From Echinococcus granulosus (taxonomy: Eukaryota; Platyhelminthes; Cestoda; Cyclophyllidea; Taeniidae): a DNA stretch of 64,000 nt. The stretch's first letter is position 1, and every line of letters starts with the position of its first letter. Location: assembly GCF_000524195.1 (NCBI RefSeq), contig NW_020170383.1, positions 292,207 to 356,206 on the forward strand, written 5' to 3'. This document shows, piece by piece, positions 47,620 through 59,886 of this stretch. The notes below the pieces were generated by a model. The model was not told the origin of the DNA. It worked only from the letters and a program-made list of their open reading frames with translations, and ran no database searches. Both the position numbers and the translations under genes were made by a program.

Positions 47620-50600
47620 CTATTCCTCTATCTCAGTGCACTCGCCTGTAAGTTTGAAGGTTGAAGCTAGGAACTCTCGTTTGTACTGACTGGCGATTGA
47701 ACGCATTTCTCTGGAGGGTAGCCCAGCAAGAGCTGCATCACCAGAAGGGCCAGGTTTCACGTTTTCCAACCTCTTGGTTGCTTGTTCCGCTGTCGGTATC
47801 AAAGGTTGCGGTGGGGAGAGCACCGGCTGCAGGACTTTTCCCATCTCTCTTATCTAAAAAGTTAGCGAGAAACACAAATGAAGCAGGATGGCCTGTGGGG
47901 ATATTGAGGCTCACAAGTGTGCACATATTGAGTAAGAAAGTTGCTCAAGTTTACTAGATACCTTTTCATATACGACAACCAACGTGTCACAAGGGCTTCG
48001 TCCAGAGCGGATAAAACCGGCCTTTATACCCTTCCCCTCCTCTCGGTCGCGTGGTGTTGTTTCTCGTAGTCGACCGTACTGCACGGCTATTCGACCACCA
48101 ACGATGGTAAAAACGGGCTTGCTGCAATCGCCCTCGGACCACAGCACTAAGTCCGCGTCTGCCCCAATCGCCAACTGACCCTTTTGAGGGGACAGGCCCG
48201 CCAGTTGAGCTGGTCTCTTGCAACTTGCTTCGATCATGTGACACTCGCTTCCCCATCCTCTTCCCTAACGTACACATAAACTGACAAATGGGTAATATCG
48301 ATTCTTTCGGATACATTGGGTGTCTAAGTGACCTCCACTTTTTGGTAGTTGATTTAGCTAGTGTCAACTTATTAAAACACTTAGTGAAACTCTAGCTGAG
48401 TTCATGCGCTTTGGCTGAAAACTCTGACAAACTTTTGAGAACTTGGATCATTCATGGTGGTACTTACCACCTTCTTTATTTGCTCAAATCATTTTTAGAT
48501 TTGTTTATAGCTAAGCTCATTTCTTATCTTTTTTATCGACAAGAAGCATACCACAATTTTCCGATAGGCCTCCTGGATCCATGATACCTCGGATGATTTC
48601 GACTCGGTAGATAAGACGTACGATTCGCCACTGGATAGTATGATGTTTCCATCAGCAGCGATGTAGGGAGCCTGATCACTCATTGAACTCTGGAAATGAT
48701 TTAACAATTGATTCCTGACATGTATTCCAATTACCAGTGATAAACTTTAACTGCCAAAGCTCAAGTGCTTGGTACAAATGCGCTTAACTCTGTTACCAAA
48801 AGTCGTCCTAAAAGAGGACAATGCTTTTTTTCCTGTGTGAAGGCATTAACAAACACTTGAACTTGAAAATATCCTGCGTAAGCTGTATCATTAAATGGGA
48901 CTTGCGGCCTCAGTTCTACGCCACTCAGGCAAAGTACACTTGTAATTATGGGGGCACTTCTAATTCACCTTCTTTTGTGCATCTAACCAGTCCTGTTTTT
49001 AATTAATCTGCCTTCATTGACACCCTATTCAGAGTCATATCAGAGCACATTTCTGCAAACCAACAACTGGTTGAATTAAATCGCGATTGGACCATTAGGG
49101 TGAGATTCGCAAGCCCATTCAGCATGCATTGTCATTGCGCCAGAGGAAGTATTTTTTTCCAAAACGTGCGTCTTGTGCAAAATTTAGGTATGCTTTCCTA
49201 CGTCTAGGTTTAGTGCATAATGGAATGTACGAAGGGACAAACGAGACTACAGCCCACCTCGATGAAGACGTCAGCGGCGAAGTCAGCGTATATGGGGAGA
49301 GGTGGATGTTCGCGTTGAGAAGTGTAAATTTTGTGCATTACTGCCGCACTTCGCACCGGTGACAAAACAATCGGACAGCCAGCAAGCTTAGCTATTCTGA
49401 TGGCTATCGCAGCCAAACGCAAATCGGGATCCTGAAAAATGCGTAAATGGTATCTTTAGTGTCATTGTGAATGGTAAAATAAGGGCTCATTCGTAAATCT
49501 ACCAGTAAAGGCCGGGCAGGATAACACAATAATGCCTTACTTGTAGCACCTATATCGTAAATTTCGATTTGTCTAACATAACCCAAATTTCGATTAGACG
49601 AAACCTAGTATTGAAATCTCAGAATGGTGCTGATTGGTTAAACCAATCCACTTGAGTTTACGAACATTGGTAGAACTTTAGAATAAAACAGACATAACCC
49701 CACTGCCACCAAGTGATCGATTGTTATTAGTTATTGGTGCATCTTTTTCGGACACGTAGGTTATAACAGAAAATGACATTGGGAGGCGACGAGTATGGCG
49801 ATGCAATGAATGTTATTCTCAATTAAATTTGCAGACCAGTATCACCTCATGACCTAAACTTCGGGTAAAGTAGCCTTTTAACAGTTTCTGTGGGAAGCAT
49901 TAGTTAGGATAATTAAAGCCCTCCTTCCAAAATTTAGGGCTACAATGATAGCACTGCTAAGTGTTGACCAAAATTCTCTGTTAGTGATAGAAATAATTCA
50001 GTTTGAACAGTTGTATGTGATTCGGCTTATGCGTGTATTGAAATAGATAAAGCTGCACACGACGCTGGTTTTTTCTCTGATTTCAAATGCAATAAATTCT
50101 ACAAAGAGAACATACGCCCTCCATCTGCGGAATCTGCGACCCAGTGATCTTGTCAAGACCGACCATGGGTACAATTCCAAGATTGCGACACGTTGACAAG
50201 ACGCCGTAGAGCACTGTGCTTTCGGGGTTTCCCCGTTCACAGAGGATTCGATCATTTTCCGGGATGGCAAGCTGAAAGCAAAACATTCGTACCCGTAAAA
50301 GAGTCAATCTTGAAAAGCGTTCCATGGGAAACACGAAGCCAAAGTGAGCCAGTTGGACGTCTGGTGTGCACGATAACAAAGTTGAATAGCTTTATTATAC
50401 AAGCAAAAGTAATAAATTAAAAGGATTCTTTTTAGAGTTGAATAATGCTTGTTAACTTATTTGTAGCCTAAACCTACCAGGAATGATTTGATATGGTGTC
50501 GCTTCGTGAGCAGTTCGATATCGGAGATTGTGCCAACCGACAGGTGCCGTATGCCCGCCCTGACGGCAACATTGCAGTGGATGTATGTAGTTTGCAGGGC

Positions 50601-52582
50601 TTGGAGGTACGCGGCAACTGAGCTCAGCGGCGACTGACCATCGTCACTGTATACCGTGTCAACTAGATGGATGCAGCACCAAACGCATGAATGACAGGCA
50701 ACAACTGCAAATCCCAGCTCGGAAACAAATTAGTCTTTTTTAGGCGTGCACCAGTTATTTCAAGACAGGAGGAGTGCTAAATCACGAAATTCAAATTCTA
50801 ATAGGCTATTTTGTCACACACAAGTGACCATATATTTCAGTTTATTTTGGCCACCAAAATTGAGTAAGGCTTATGAACAGCAGATTGTCTTGTTGGACGG
50901 TAACGAATTTGTTGAAAAATTCCTAGTTTATTGTTAAAATCTCATAAGACCATAGCGTGGCAGAGGGGGTGCAGTATTTTGACTTGCGATGTAAGGCAAC
51001 CTAATTTACATGTTTCGACTAATGCCTCGTTTGCTCATGCGAAGGCCTGTCACACGCGGGGTCAAATTAACAGATCTGAGCAAGGTGGCCAGGCGCTGCT
51101 AGAGCGCATTTGACCTGCCGGCATAAATGAAGCTAGTGATGAGCTGTCTCGGCACCTGGACGGGTAACGTGGACACAGATTTTGGCGCCTTCGAATGAGC
51201 TCACCGATGGTGGTAACTCCGGCCAGTACTGCCCGGGACGTAGCTTCGCGAATCGATGCCTGATCGGCCATTCCTTCGGCGCCAAGTTTGCTACTAAATG
51301 CATGGCTTGTCGCTGAAAAATCTACCAGTCCGGGACTGATAACGAGGTTGGTGGCGTCGATTTCCTGCACTTGTTTCTCGTTACTCAAGGCCTCACCGAA
51401 GGCACTGAAGTATGGTAGCAAAAACAAATATTACTTTGATTTTCATTGTAGTGCATTAAGTTTAAAAAGAATGGCGAATGCTTTTTATCATTCTAAATAA
51501 GCTTAGGATCATCGGGTCAGTAAAAGAGTGGTGCTATAGTAGAGACGACTTGTAGGTCAAATTCAGTTTTTATAGTTTACAATAAATTTTTCCTCTAGCC
51601 ATATATGTGCTACACAAAAAAAAATGAACTTTCAAGAAAAAGAATCACACTTGATTATGTGTCACTTATTCACTTCAGGCAAGCATTACTACCTCACATT
51701 AAGTGGCGATCAGAAGCATAATTTTTGCTATCCGTATGAATGTACTTTAAACATTTGCAGTGTGTCTGTCTATGTATGTAACTTTTGGTTTACACTATAT
51801 CCTTGCGAAACAACCATCTTGAATAAATCCGATTCACTCATCTAAACAATTCGGACTTCTTATATGTATTTTGGAATAACCTTTAAACGAGATATCTCAA
51901 TTCGGCTTCTAGTGCCTTTATATGTATCAGGCTACGGCTGGGAATAAATGCTCTTGCCTGATCTTCCCGTTCTTTATGAGAATGTCAGTGTTGCAAGTAT
52001 TTTCACAATCCATAATTCTTCCACCTCGGATGAAAAGATCACCAGTCATCTAGAAAAAAGATGTTAAATCAGTGCAAACAGATCCCCCAGTTGCAGTTGC
52101 AACCAGAGAAATAACCTAAAAAGCAAAAACTGCTCATTACTGCAAGAGTTTTAATCGGACCTTAGCGCCCAATAGTTGTTTAGCAGCTGTTCTTATAAAA
52201 CAGCAAAATTACTTCACCCACTCTATACTTCCACATTAACTTGAACAGGAACAATTTGTACTTTTCAAAGCAGATTTTCAACTGCATGCACATTTTGAGA
52301 CTGATTGTAGATACTAACCTTTAAGGACGATTCCAATTTTTGCGTAAGTACTTCAGTAACGACGGACGACTTGCTTCCATCGATGTGCTCATGTGCTAGC
52401 TGACTATCTGTGGTAACTCTTGAGTCCTGTTCTCCAATACCAGGTGGTGTCTTGGAGTCGTTCGGATCTGCTACGTAGCCAAAAAGCCCACTTGATGCTC
52501 GTCCTATAGACGGACGCTTCTGTTGGGAATCACCCTGCAATCCGGGAACTATTCCAGGTCGTTCCCATTCACTATTGCTCAT
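47620..52582 (-). CDS. Dihydropyrimidinase-like / CRMP-type protein, non-catalytic
   Basis: Amidohydrolase-fold protein of the dihydropyrimidinase/collapsin-response-mediator family. Exons: 52319-52582, 51958-52049, 51205-51404, 51156-51188, 50478-50662, 50116-50271, 49258-49431, 48552-48689, 47962-48264 and 47620-47853, summing to 592 codons in frame. Family landmarks: DLFIRGGRIMD (start of the hydrolase fold), KNGKISAFGEAL, NLVISPGLVDF, RAVLAGVTTI, HHIKSFL, AKLAGCPIVL, KGQLAIGADADLVLW and a C-terminal STFKLTGE resembling the CRMP tail. The metal ligands are gone: VDFSATSHAF replaces the VDxHTH/HTR segment and PMVGLDK replaces QVHAENGD. A 42-residue piece near the HYWSKNW block is missing or unrecognised between exons 7 and 8. 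The first 88 residues are a family-unlike extension joined by phase. The intron between exons 2 and 3 has a GC donor. A 16-nt GT...AG step (51189-51204) is needed to keep frame. Dihydropyrimidinase proper is unlikely because the ligands are lost. Confidence 0.78.
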
Positions 52583-53458
52583 TTCTCAGTGTGGATTCAA
52601 GTTGTGAAGTGCATTTGAACTTGGAACCCAAATCCCTTCTAGATTGAGTAATCAATAATTCGAATGAAGAAATCGACCCAACTATCGACTTTTCAGTCTG
52701 CATCATGAGTCAGCTCACACATTCGCTCCATTCACTGCAACACGCTTGTTGCTTTTCCCTCCATAAGGAAGGGAGGCTCTGATCCTAACAATAATGACAG
52801 TAAAATGAAGCAATTCTTGGAGGTTATTTGAGTATTTCATAGACATTTCCCACAGGCGTTTACATGATATCTCATTCAAAAACATCCTTCTTTGACAACC
52901 CCCACAGCTGTCAAAATATCCGGATAAGTTAATGCCTGCATTTAACGCTGCTATTTCATGCCAACGTAAGTTTTCGCCTTATGTCAGAGAACAAAATCTT
53001 GCGTCAAAATAATGAGCAGATATACTGCGATTGTTGGACTCCTTCTTATTGTACAAAACACAAAAAAAAAGAAATGAGATACGCCGTCTGGAGACTTATT
53101 ACACAAATGGTAATCGCCTTAGGAGCCAACTTGGACTGATCTAATGATACACACTTCGGCAGACGACAGAAGACCATGATCAGATTTGAGGTGCGGCTAA
53201 CCTCTCACAGGGTGCGTTCTTGACAAATACAGCCCGTCTGGTGGAGGGGCGCCCATAACTGGAGACGACAAATTGCGAGACCCGTATGCCTATTCTCGAC
53301 TATTCCTACCCAGGAAATACGATTCTTTGGAGACTCCTCTTCAATCTGAGGTCAACTTTTGAGTGAATTCTAACTCAAATAAACTAACGCATCAGTAACA
53401 AATTCTTGGTCCCTTAATAATGTATGATAGTAGTTACAAAATTAGTGCGAAAAAATAG
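52583..53458. other. Intergenic: CRMP-like 5' region and RPC9 3' end
   Basis: About 0.9 kb between two minus-strand genes, with no exon recognised. It should contain the CRMP-like promoter. Confidence 0.5.
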
Positions 53459-54320
53459 CTATTCAGTATGTTCTTCAGGAAGTCCCAAGGAATTAATCTG
53501 AGAAGCCCTTTCGGTTCCTTTCGGAAATGCTGAAGAGATCGCTGTGATTATCTCTTCGATTTGGGGTAGAGTGAAACGAGTGTCCAGGTCAGAAATCATC
53601 TGTAAAGGAACAAATTTAGAATTAGCAGGATTCCAGCACAAAATATCCCATAGCCAAAACAAGTAAACCTGCGTAGCAGCAAAGAAAACGGAACATGCTA
53701 TCAATAGGCATCCTGATCGTTAGAAGAAACAAAAAAATTACACCGCAGCATTATTGAGCTTCGGAATTTGTTAATTCGTAAAACCCATTTTACCATGGGT
53801 AATTTCTGGTGCAAATCCACCCAGCAGCATATACAGGTGCCATTAAATATAATTACTGTTTGGTTATACCTAGACAGCAATGTCTTTATGCGCAGCCATG
53901 AAAAAATGTTCCAAAATTATGATTACAGGGAGACAAAGTCTACAAACCACATTTACACCATTTTTGGCAATGGAAATGAATAAAAACATAATAAAGCAGG
54001 AAATGAACAATTTTGCGAAGAGCGGTATGATTAAGTAAGGAAATTACCACGGAAAGTTCAACTTGGGTAGTTGGACAGTTGTTAATCAATGCAAGCAGTT
54101 CAGACTTCTTCAAGTTGAAATGTCTCATGGAAGCGATGAAAGACTGAATTGCATCGGGTGTTTGAACGGTGCATGAGGATTTCTCATTGAAATACTTCAT
54201 TCCAGTGTAAAGAATTGTCTGCTGCGCCCGAACTTTGGCTTTTGATTCCATGCGTTTTTTCACAAAGTCGTATACCTCGAAGTTCGTAAGTGGCCTTACG
54301 TCATTGAAATCGACATCCAT
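53459..54320 (-). CDS. CRCP: DNA-directed RNA polymerase III subunit RPC9 (CRCP)
   Basis: Small stalk subunit of RNA polymerase III (Rpb4 homologue, Rpc17 in yeast), pairing with RPC8 to bind initiation factors. Exons 54048-54320 and 53459-53599 encode 137 aa (human about 148). The pattern follows the family: PLTNFEVYDFVKKR near the N-terminus, QTILYTGMKYF, a helical middle with DAIQSFIASMRHFNLKKSE, then LLALINNCPTTQVEL, matching the family's LLNHRPVTAVEIQ, and RFTLPQIEEIITAI matching RLTEEQIEALL. The start at 54320 (MDVDFND) is preferred over an in-frame ATG at 54341 because it aligns with the short family N-terminus. One 448-bp phase-0 intron. Identity is by motif order; the subunit is fast-evolving. 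Confidence 0.85.
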
Positions 54321-55623
54321 AGTTAGCTGTACACTGTTCAAACTGTGGTAAGATTATCTAAGTGCAATGTGTGTTTAAAGGTCATCCAACAAGCTTCTAG
54401 GAATAGTTCAACAGGGAACGCCAATAAAATTGCGAAAGTTACTCCAAGATACAAGCAATCTATGGTAAGAACTAAATAAACCCATAGCCAGTAGCAAACG
54501 GCCTAAATTTAGATGGGGATGTTCGAAAACCTAGACAACAATTTAATCGAATCACAACACTAACATGGAACAAAGTGAAATAAACCGCACCCAGAAGATT
54601 TTCTAGGGCACTTTAATCAACAAAACTAATGAGACGAAAAGCCACCGCACTTATCAATGCCTAAAATACGAAATTGCAAAGAACTAGAGCCATTTCTCAC
54701 GCCCTGATTGTATTAAGAAAATATACATAACTGAACGATCACTTAACTTCTGCATCACGCTTACAGACAGTAAGGCAGTTTTCAAACATACTACGTCAAA
54801 GGCCATGATTCAGTAACGACAAAGAGCAGCGTCTACCTGCTTCCGCAGTGCACAAAATCCTACGAAAAAAATCAAAAAACGCAAAACCACTGAGAACGAG
54901 ACAACGCCTGTGTAAAAACAGGTGAGAAACGTTACATAACCTTCAAAAAGACTCGGAAAGAACCACAAATAAATTACTAAGATCCATTTTATTGGCTACT
55001 TATTAATAGCATCAGCAACAATCTCAAAAGTACTTTAACGTAAGGTTGAAAAATCTATTACTATAAAGAAGAGCAACTTACCAAGTAAGTCAAGGACTAA
55101 TGGATTTCAGCGAAGCAAATGGACAAGCCCCATTTAGGTTTATATTGTTTCACATATAAAACAACATTTTCAGATATTTCGAGAAATGTGATCAATTTTA
55201 ATGTTAAATCTATGGAAAGGCAGCACGAATATTTATCTGCAAGTGGCCCTAAACCTCTTAATAGGTCTAAGCTTCTAAAGCCATTCTTCAAATCGATGCC
55301 ATTGAAACTAATGCTCAAAGATTTTGCGAAGGCAAGCAGATAGTGCCCACAAGCAGAAACTTTAAACTATTTGCTGTTAAATGCTCCAATGTTGTTCACG
55401 CAACTGTCTTACATCTTCGTAAGATACAAGCGGTACTTTTGCGAAGCTTTTCACCAAATTACTTGTTTTTTACCGAAGCATGGTTTGTTATCCTTGATTT
55501 GGAGATACTAAAATCCATAGTGCAAAAGTTCGTATCCTCGCTGGATGTTGGTGAGTCGATCGTCTTCCTGGTCCCGTCCGTTTTTGTTTTAAATGCCCAC
55601 AGACACGCCACCTTAGGAGCAAG
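54321..55623. promoter_or_regulatory. Head-to-head upstream region of RPC9 and the FET-like gene
   Basis: 1.3 kb between divergent start codons. An open frame at 55343-55717 (plus, 124 codons) overlaps the true FET start but lacks family features. Otherwise nothing was seen. Confidence 0.4.
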
Positions 55624-58432
55624 ATGGCCGGTCGTAAGTAGAGTTGTCATTATTTTAGCTTCGAGTTTGTTTGTTGTGGCTTCTCGACTCGGATTACTCA
55701 CCGGTTCCTGTGTTTAGCCGTACTTCGTGCCTGCGGTTTGTGTTATTAATTAGTCAAGTGTCTACAGGTGATGTTATTTATTTCATACTGTGAAGGACAA
55801 TTTATTCTTCGGGCCTTACGTTTTACGACGCTATTTGTTGATTCGTTACGTTTTTAAAGTTACTCCCCTATTTTAATAGAATACCAATATGCGGGGATCG
55901 CACAACCAGGTCAGGCTCCAACTTATCCTCAGTTCGCACAGTATCCCGGTGCAGGTGGGGATCAGGGTGCACAATTTCTTCAAGGCTATGCACTCGCGCA
56001 GAGTAATCCCGCCACCGCTGTTTTCGGTGGACCGTCATTCGGCCAAACCCCCTACCCACAGGGAGCTGCTGCTATGTCTGTTCCTCAGCTAGGAGCTCAA
56101 TTGAGTGCAAGTGGGCTCGGTGCTGGTTTTCCCTATGGTGATTATTCTCAATTCAACCCTTACGGTCAGAATGCCGGTGTCAGTATGCCAGCGCCAATAA
56201 ATGGTATGTTTGATGTTCTGATCAGCATTTACGCCTTCAGACGTACAACAATTTGGCCAGTTCCTTCCTAACGCTCTCAATCAGTCTGCTGCTCGAAATA
56301 TTTACGAAGCAATTGCTCAAGAGCAGGGTTTGGCTGGTAAATCAAATGAGGGGTACATTAATATCTTAAGGATTCAATGCTGCAGCCTTTATGCAAGACA
56401 CTACAAGCGCTATAGGCCGTCTTGGGGGTTTTTCTGGAAAGGGATTTAGTGCAAAGTAAGTTTTCTTTATGTTTAGGCTCAAGTACCAGATTTCCGTGTG
56501 CTGCTTCGTTTTCCAACTTTTTTTCGATTTTTTTCGATTCTCTTCCCATGAATATCGTTTTGTTTTGGATGATCACATTTATCTGTCGATATGCGTATTC
56601 ATTACTTTACAATTGTGGTAAATGCCATGTTTGTCGACCTATCTGGCTCTAATATGTGAGTTCTTGTGTTTTCTTAATAACTTTGTTCCAGAGCGGAAAA
56701 CAGTGCGCTGCCGACGCGTGGTTTTTTTTCGATTTTCATAATGCGATTGCATGTCATTTTTTGGATTTCAACATTTAGTACCTTTTCAGCCAAAGAGCTG
56801 GCATGAACAAATTTGAGAATGGTGAGTAGGAGTAATCATTGCAAAAACCGTTTTTTCCCATACTTTAAGAATTATGATCTCCGTTACACTTTTTCTTAAA
56901 CTATTTTTTAACATTTTAGGTAATCGATCGAGCAACCTACCCAGTGTTACCAATCGTAAGCCGATTTCCTTTCGTAATTTTTCTTAGCTGATGGTCTGCG
57001 TGAGGATACTGTGTTTGTTAGCAAACTTCCTCAAAACATCGATCACGAAGTTATGAAGTCTCATTTTGGTACAATTGGAAAAATTAAGGTATAGCAATTC
57101 CCTCTGGTTATTTGCATTATAGATGAATGCCAAGACAGGAATGCCCATGATATGGATATTTAAGGAACGCGGCATCCCCAAGGGCGATGCTCTAGTCACC
57201 TTTGAGGATCCCCAGTGTGTGCAAAAAGCAATCAAGTGGTTTTCAGGTGATTGTCACCTTGTTTTTCTGCCCGTTCATGTCAGATTTTTCATGATCTCTT
57301 TAGATATTGGGTTTTGTGAATATTTTTGGAAGCATTTGCAGTTTTGCCTTATTTGCATTGAGTCAATTTTGCTAAATACGGAAATTTTTTTTCGTAATTG
57401 CCTGCTTGTAGAGAACGAGTTTCTCGGGAAAAAGATAGAAGTTAAACAAGCGAAGAATAGCCAACGGCCTGTCATTATTCCAAGCGGCAGTGGTGGCCAG
57501 CAACACAACAATTCTGGTGCAGCATCCAATCGACCTGGCAGTTTAAATCAATTGTCTGTCGGCTCTTCCGGTATTGTCATTTAATTTGGCATTGTTGGTA
57601 ACTGTAGGCATGACCATACTTGCGGGTGCAGATCGAACGGTGGATATGTATGGAGGGCAGTTTGACCCTAGGAATGATGGTCCACTTCAGTCACGTGGTG
57701 GAGGCGGCAGACCTCCAATAAACGCTGGAGGAATGCGTGCCATTGGTGGTCCGGGAGTAAACCGAGCTGGCGATTGGTGCTGTCAGTCCTGTGGGCGGCT
57801 TAACTTTGCAGGACGCGACCAGTGCAAACCATGTGGAGTAAGATAGATTCTCCAGCCCTATGAAAAATAGCTCTTTTTCTAAGTATATTCCACGTAGTAT
57901 AGACGACTTATATTCATTAATGTGTCTGCCCTCTGATCGTCTACTGCGTCCGGATTGTGGTTTCTTGTTAGTCTAGACTAGGGGCTCCTCAAAACAGGTT
58001 CCCCTTCGATTGCGATACTGAAGTTTCGTTTGTTTAACTAAGTAGTCTATTTTCGAAACCCACTAGCATATACTATCTTCAAGGGAAGGCGCAAGCAAGA
58101 CATGTATGCATTCATTGTAGGCACCACGTCCGGATGACGGTATGATGATGTCGAGGCCTCCACAACGTGGTCCGTTGTTCCCGCCGCACCAGATTCCGGG
58201 AGCACCGACGGCTAACGGAGGGCCAATGATGGGTCCTGGTGGACCGCCACTGCCACCCCGGGGCGGTCCGATGATGCCACCGCCACCTGGTGTTAGAAGT
58301 GGAACGGTTCCTCCGCTGAATGGGGGTCGGGGTAGCGGTAGTGGACTGTCAATGCGCGGCGGGAGGGGCGGGGGTCCCATGCGCGGCAGCTCTATTAGTG
58401 CCGGTCGCAGCATGCGCACCACTCCATACTAA
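55624..58432 (+). CDS. FET-family RNA-binding protein (TAF15/FUS/EWS-like, cabeza type)
   Basis: Nuclear RNA-binding protein linked to Pol II transcription and splicing. Eleven exons: 55624-55633, 55880-56203, 56241-56336, 56371-56455, 56790-56821, 56920-56955, 56988-57088, 57123-57246, 57412-57570, 57608-57837 and 58121-58432; 502 aa in one frame. Order: an N-terminal low-complexity Q/G/Y/P/A-rich region (about 1-190), an RRM (about 195-285) with RNP2-like VFVSKLP, HFGTIGKIK and RNP1-like RGIPKGDALVTFEDP, then a RanBP2-type zinc finger WCCQSCGRLNFAGRDQCKPC (about 379-398), then an RGG/PPG-rich tail (GGRGSGSGLSMRGGRGGG). This domain order defines the FET family. The first coding exon is only 10 nt (MAG plus one base), with a strong GTAAGT donor. 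A separate name within the family cannot be assigned. Confidence 0.9.
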
Positions 58433-59161
58433 AATTAAAACGCATTTAGCACGCTCTCCACGTTACAAGGCGGCCCCTTTTGCCCCCTTTCAACCCTGTT
58501 GTCCGTAATTGTCCTGCCGCTTTTATTACATCCCGTCTGTGAACCTTTTTACGCAATAACTGTCTTCATACACAACTGATCAGCTGCTTCTCATTACGCG
58601 TATATGGGATAGAAATGGATGCTTCGGTCTCCGCTGTAGATGCTGCGCAAGATATTGCGATTCGACAACCAGTGACCTCAATGCCCTAGGTAGTGAGTCG
58701 GCGTTAAGGAGCTCTCGGGCTCTTCACATCAGCTAGTGTGCTAGTAGGCCGCTACAGCTTCTGACGTTCATTCCCTAGTTGGGGTCCAACTTTCCCTCGA
58801 CCTAGTTTTTGATGCATTGGGTAAATTACCCTGTCCCGTCCAACGTTTGAAATTTTTAATGTTAACCTTTGTGCGGACCCGAAACCTTGCATGTGCGCAG
58901 TTCTTAACGCTTGAAATTAACAGGGACGTGTACAAATGGCGATCTTATTTTATTAAGAGAATTTTGTACCAAGCTTCTTCCTAATGGTGGTGCTGCGTTC
59001 CTGCGTAAAGGGTTATAAGGATAAGGATATTTAGGAGAGGACGGGAGTATGAAGGCGTTTTCTTCACAGGCGCTCTCTTTGGACAACGTCGGGGTGACTC
59101 GCGACCAACTGGAAGCGTGCCGCCGGGGTGTGTATGCATGAAGGGTGAGAGAGAGGGGTAC
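58433..59161. other. Convergent intergenic region (FET-like and MEAF6 3' ends)
   Basis: About 0.7 kb of presumed 3' UTR from both sides. A minus-strand AATAAA at 58949-58954 is a candidate MEAF6 poly(A) signal. No coding exon. Confidence 0.5.
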
Positions 59162-59886
59162 TTAGCGGTGTCTCCTTTTTTTCTTGCCGCTCGGCATCGA
59201 CGCGTATGGCTTGGGGTCGTTCTCGCTGACTCCGTCCTCGAAGTGCTGACTGTCGTGAAAGGACCCGTTAGAGATGGAACCTTCGTCTAAAATCAAAAAA
59301 ACAGTGAAATGTGGGTGTGGGAGTTAAGATGTCCATGATTGCCTTTCTGCATCTACACAAGAGTGTCGATTTTCGCAAAAGCTGAGATTATGGGTGGACG
59401 TCTAAGCTACTCACGTCTATCGGATTCGTAACAGTTGTGCATATTGGCAGCGGATGCCATTGACGTGACGGACGAGCGAGAAAAGAGCCGATCGGAGTCG
59501 CGGAACTTGCGCACTCTTTTGTCCCCGGTGCCATTGGCTCCTGCCGCGACACTAAAAGCGCTTCCAGATCCTGAAGTTAACAAATAGCGATCCCAGCCCT
59601 TTATGATGTTGCCATATGGTGCCGTATCGTCCAGATAACTGCCCTCAAAGAGGTAAATTTGGCGTTCCAAATTTGCGAGGCTTTCCTGTAAGCAATATTA
59701 GCTTGAGAATAAGATAATATCCGCTGGGACCGACAATATTCCAGATACTTATATTCCAAAAATAGTTTTGCAGTGTTGACTATGTGCCAAAGACCAGCAA
59801 AGCAGACTCACGATGAGATAACGCCTCTGGCGCATGAGATTGATGAGTTCTGACCTGGAATCAGCCAACTGGGTGTTCTCAGGCAT
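59162..59886 (-). CDS. MEAF6: Chromatin modification-related protein MEAF6 (Eaf6)
   Basis: Shared small subunit of the NuA4/TIP60, HBO1 and MOZ/MORF histone acetyltransferase complexes. Exons 59812-59886, 59415-59685 and 59162-59286 give 156 aa (human about 191). The conserved core is unmistakable: [20 protein letters not shown] (coiled coil), [28 protein letters not shown], then [17 protein letters not shown], and a lysine/arginine-rich end (GKKKRRHR). The start at 59886 is the first ATG after a good acceptor (TTAACGCAG), so a 5' exon upstream, coding or not, is possible. Introns are 126 and 128 bp. It is head-to-head with TAF1. Confidence 0.93.

Noticed and set aside
58063..58422. 119-codon Pro/Gly-rich minus frame
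   Set aside because: Complement of the Gly/Pro-rich FET tail, a low-complexity artefact.
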